A stretch of DNA of 6,565 nucleotides from Deltaproteobacteria bacterium. GTDB lineage: Bacteria; Desulfobacterota; Desulfobacteria; Desulfobacterales; C00003060. Under the pieces are notes generated by a model. It saw nothing but the letters and a program-made list of their open reading frames with translations. It did no database searches and was not told the DNA's origin. Of the stretch, positions 5,284 through 6,565 are shown one piece after another (positions within the stretch are counted from its first letter, which is position 1; each line of letters begins with the position of its first letter). The stretch is from contig JAFDGP010000140.1 in assembly GCA_019309245.1 (NCBI GenBank), forward strand, positions 1-6,565, in the 5' to 3' direction. The translations under genes were made by a program, and so were the position numbers.

Positions 5284-5801
5284 CTGCGATGTCCCTGGAC
5301 TTTTCACAACGAGCGAAGACTACATCAAGGTGAGCCAATGCAGATAATGGTGAAAGGGTTAGCGAGTGCCTGGCAAAATAAAAGGCTATGTCCGAATCTG
5401 TGAAATGCCATAACATGTTAGAAAACCGCTATTATTGCATTTCATGCCGATTTTATGTGTACGGATTTGCAAACAAATCCGTACAACAATTCATGGGGTC
5501 TGTTCATTGGCGAGGACGGATTGACCCTTAAAGTAAGACAAACTTGATTAAGATCTTGACAGTCCAAAGTTCTCGTAACCACTTGATATGATTAGAAAAG
5601 ATAAAAGCCAGCGAGAATAAACATGCCTAATGATATCAAGCACTTAAGAGGCTATGCTACGAATATTCTGGAAGACTTTGGACTCTTCAGTTAAGATGAA
5701 AGAAGGATTCAAGTACCGAACGGGATGCCTTGTTGGGTGCCCCTGCCGCTCCTTTGAGGTGGCTTGTTTAGCAAATTTATAAAGCAAAAAGGAGGATGGT
5801 T
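5284..5801. other. Gene-poor stretch ahead of rubrerythrin
   Basis: No gene of convincing length is seen in these 518 bases. A 23-codon frame (5623-5694, MPNDIKHLRGYATNILEDFGLFS) lacks a ribosome site and matches nothing I recognise. The stretch contains the 10-base palindrome TAACATGTTA (5411-5420) and the long hairpin at 5458-5485. It also has a TTGACA (5556-5561) and a TATGAT (5587-5592), which are 25 bases apart and so not a normal promoter pair. Ordinary upstream control DNA for rubrerythrin, or decayed mobile DNA, would both fit. Confidence 0.4.
5458..5485. repeat. Perfect 12-bp inverted repeat with CAAA loop
   Basis: TGTACGGATTTG (5458-5469) and CAAATCCGTACA (5474-5485) are exact reverse complements separated by four bases. 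No T-run follows on either side, so it is not a typical terminator. It could be a dyad operator, a recombination or element-end site, or a small-RNA hairpin. It lies about 310 bases upstream of rubrerythrin. Confidence 0.6.
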
Positions 5802-6296
5802 ATGAGTAAGACACAACAGAATCTTCAGGAAGCTTTTGCAGGAGAATCCCAGGCAAACAGAAAGTATTTAGCCTTTGCCAAACAGGCCGACTCAGAAGGC
5901 TATCCACAGGTGGCCAAACTCTTTCGGGCCGCTGCCGAGGCCGAAACAGTCCATGCCCACGCACACCTGCGCGCCATGGACGGTATCGGTAAGACGGTTG
6001 AAAACCTTAAAGGGGCAATCTCCGGCGAGACGTTTGAGTTTAAAGAGATGTACCCGGGTATGATCGAGACAGCCAAAGAGGAGGGAGAAAAGAGTGCAGA
6101 GAGATCCTTCACTTATGCCAATAAGGTAGAAGAGATCCATGCAGGCCTTTATCAAAAGGCCCTCGACAACATTGACTCTGCTGAAAAAGTGGATTACTAC
6201 GTCTGTCCCGTTTGTGGCTACACCTGTGAAAATGAGCCTCCTGAGAGGTGCCCTGTATGCGGTGCCCTTGCAAAGGCATTTAATAAAGTGGAGTAA
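5802..6296 (+). CDS. rbr: Rubrerythrin, 164 aa
   Basis: Rubrerythrin is a cytoplasmic non-haem iron peroxidase that reduces hydrogen peroxide in anaerobes using electrons from rubredoxin or similar carriers. ATG 5802 is chosen because GGAGG (5791-5795) lies six bases upstream; an ATG at 5796 abuts that site and is too close. The N-terminal four-helix ferritin-like domain (about 1-127) carries the diiron ligands. They are E15 in FAGESQAN, E48 with H51 in EAETVHAHAH, E76 and E79 in SGETFEFKE, and E110 with H113 in EEIHAG. The C-terminal rubredoxin-like domain binds one iron through C135-x2-C138 (CPVCGY) and C150-x2-C153 (CPVCGA). Both domains are complete; the length is slightly shorter than the classical form of about 190 residues, as in many anaerobes. 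It appears to be monocistronic. I see no PerR-type site with confidence. Confidence 0.96.
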   Translation: MSKTQQNLQEAFAGESQANRKYLAFAKQADSEGYPQVAKLFRAAAEAETVHAHAHLRAMDGIGKTVENLKGAISGETFEFKEMYPGMIETAKEEGEKSAERSFTYANKVEEIHAGLYQKALDNIDSAEKVDYYVCPVCGYTCENEPPERCPVCGALAKAFNKVE

Positions 6297-6329
6297 ACAA
6301 CAGAACTAAAGTTTCACCGTTTTTGGAAC

Positions 6330-6403
6330 GTTTCAAATTCGGCAGTCCAATTCCGTGTCATATTTTTCCCGAAACACAAAAAAGGTGGCACGGAATTTGA
6401 AAC
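6330..6403. repeat. Interrupted 15-bp inverted repeat downstream of rubrerythrin
   Basis: The right arm CACGGAATTTGAAAC (6389-6403) has its reverse complement on the left, but split: GTTTCAAATTC (6330-6340) and CGTG (6354-6357) are separated by 13 bases, GGCAGTCCAATTC, which end with a repeat of AATTC. The right arm can therefore pair with either GTTTCAAATTC (11 bp) or AATTCCGTG (9 bp). It may act as the rubrerythrin terminator structure, though no clean U-tract follows, or be a small decayed element end. Confidence 0.5.
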
Positions 6404-6454
6404 ATTTTGCAACTTATATGCCAAATATTTCAGATACTTACGTTGCTTTTCCCC

Positions 6455-6483
6455 TTGACTTCCAGCCCTTTTCATGATAGGAT
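6455..6483 (+). promoter_or_regulatory. Sigma70-like promoter ahead of the last gene
   Basis: TTGACT (6455-6460) and TAGGAT (6478-6483) are separated by exactly 17 bases. A start would fall about 40 bases before the ATG at 6530. The -10 hexamer is a weak match, so this is a candidate only. Confidence 0.5.
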
Positions 6484-6529
6484 ATGATCAGAATTTTTTG
6501 ATGTCCTTAATGGAAAGGAGTAACTCGAT

Positions 6530-6565
6530 ATGTTTATTTTAAACGACATTTTTCGCCCTTTACGG
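6530..6565 (+). CDS. Start of an unidentified gene (runs off right edge)
   Basis: ATG 6530 follows AAGGAG (6515-6520) with nine bases between, and the frame is open to the window end, reading MFILNDIFRPLR. A promoter candidate lies at 6455-6483. Twelve residues are too few to name the product. The ribosome site, promoter and placement after a terminator-like region together make a real start likely. Confidence 0.6.
   Translation, partial: MFILNDIFRPLR

Noticed and set aside
5556..5592. TTGACA/TATGAT as the rubrerythrin promoter
   Set aside because: The spacer is 25 bases, too long for a sigma70 promoter.
5623..5694. 23-codon small gene
   Set aside because: There is no ribosome site, and its length is expected by chance in a 500-base gap.

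Overview
The window reads as accessory or recently rearranged DNA from an anaerobic bacterium. Strong GGAGG-type ribosome sites, sigma70-like promoters, IS701- and IS4-type transposase sequence and a rubrerythrin would all fit a Desulfobacterota-like anaerobe. That placement is an inference from gene content, not from a phylogenetic marker. Three consecutive genes in the middle (DUF2193-like, AqpM-like aquaporin, DUF2180-like) have their best-known relatives in methanogenic archaea, so an archaeal source or exchange is plausible for that block.

Layout. Positions 1-543 (minus) hold the N-terminal part of an IS701-type transposase that runs off the left edge. Positions 818-1243 (plus) encode a 141-residue protein resembling the uncharacterised TIGR04076 family. 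Positions 1328-1818 (minus) are a graveyard: the N-terminus of an IS4-type transposase runs directly into the C-terminal catalytic half of a tyrosine recombinase, and both pieces carry frameshifts. A sigma70-like promoter at 1923-1952 then starts a roughly 400-nt leader containing two 95%-identical copies of a 114-nt structured element. Each copy ends in its own terminator-like hairpin.

The leader precedes a DUF2193-like gene (2366-3898), a perfect 13-bp intergenic hairpin, an AqpM-like aquaporin (4001-4735) and a DUF2180-like cysteine-rich small protein (4981-5196). The last reads in one frame except for a TAA at codon 8. A rho-independent terminator at 5244-5283 closes the block, so 1923-5283 looks like one transcription unit controlled by a tandem attenuator or riboswitch-like leader.

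After about 520 bases without a recognisable gene comes rubrerythrin (5802-6296), an inverted-repeat structure (6330-6403), a promoter, and the first 12 codons of a further gene running off the right edge.

What works together: the aquaporin and the two DUF proteins are probably co-expressed, but the function of the DUF proteins is unknown. The AqpM relationship suggests passage of water or small uncharged solutes. Rubrerythrin is a separate oxidative-stress gene. The strongest candidates for something undescribed are the tandem leader RNA and the archaeal-type cassette it appears to control.
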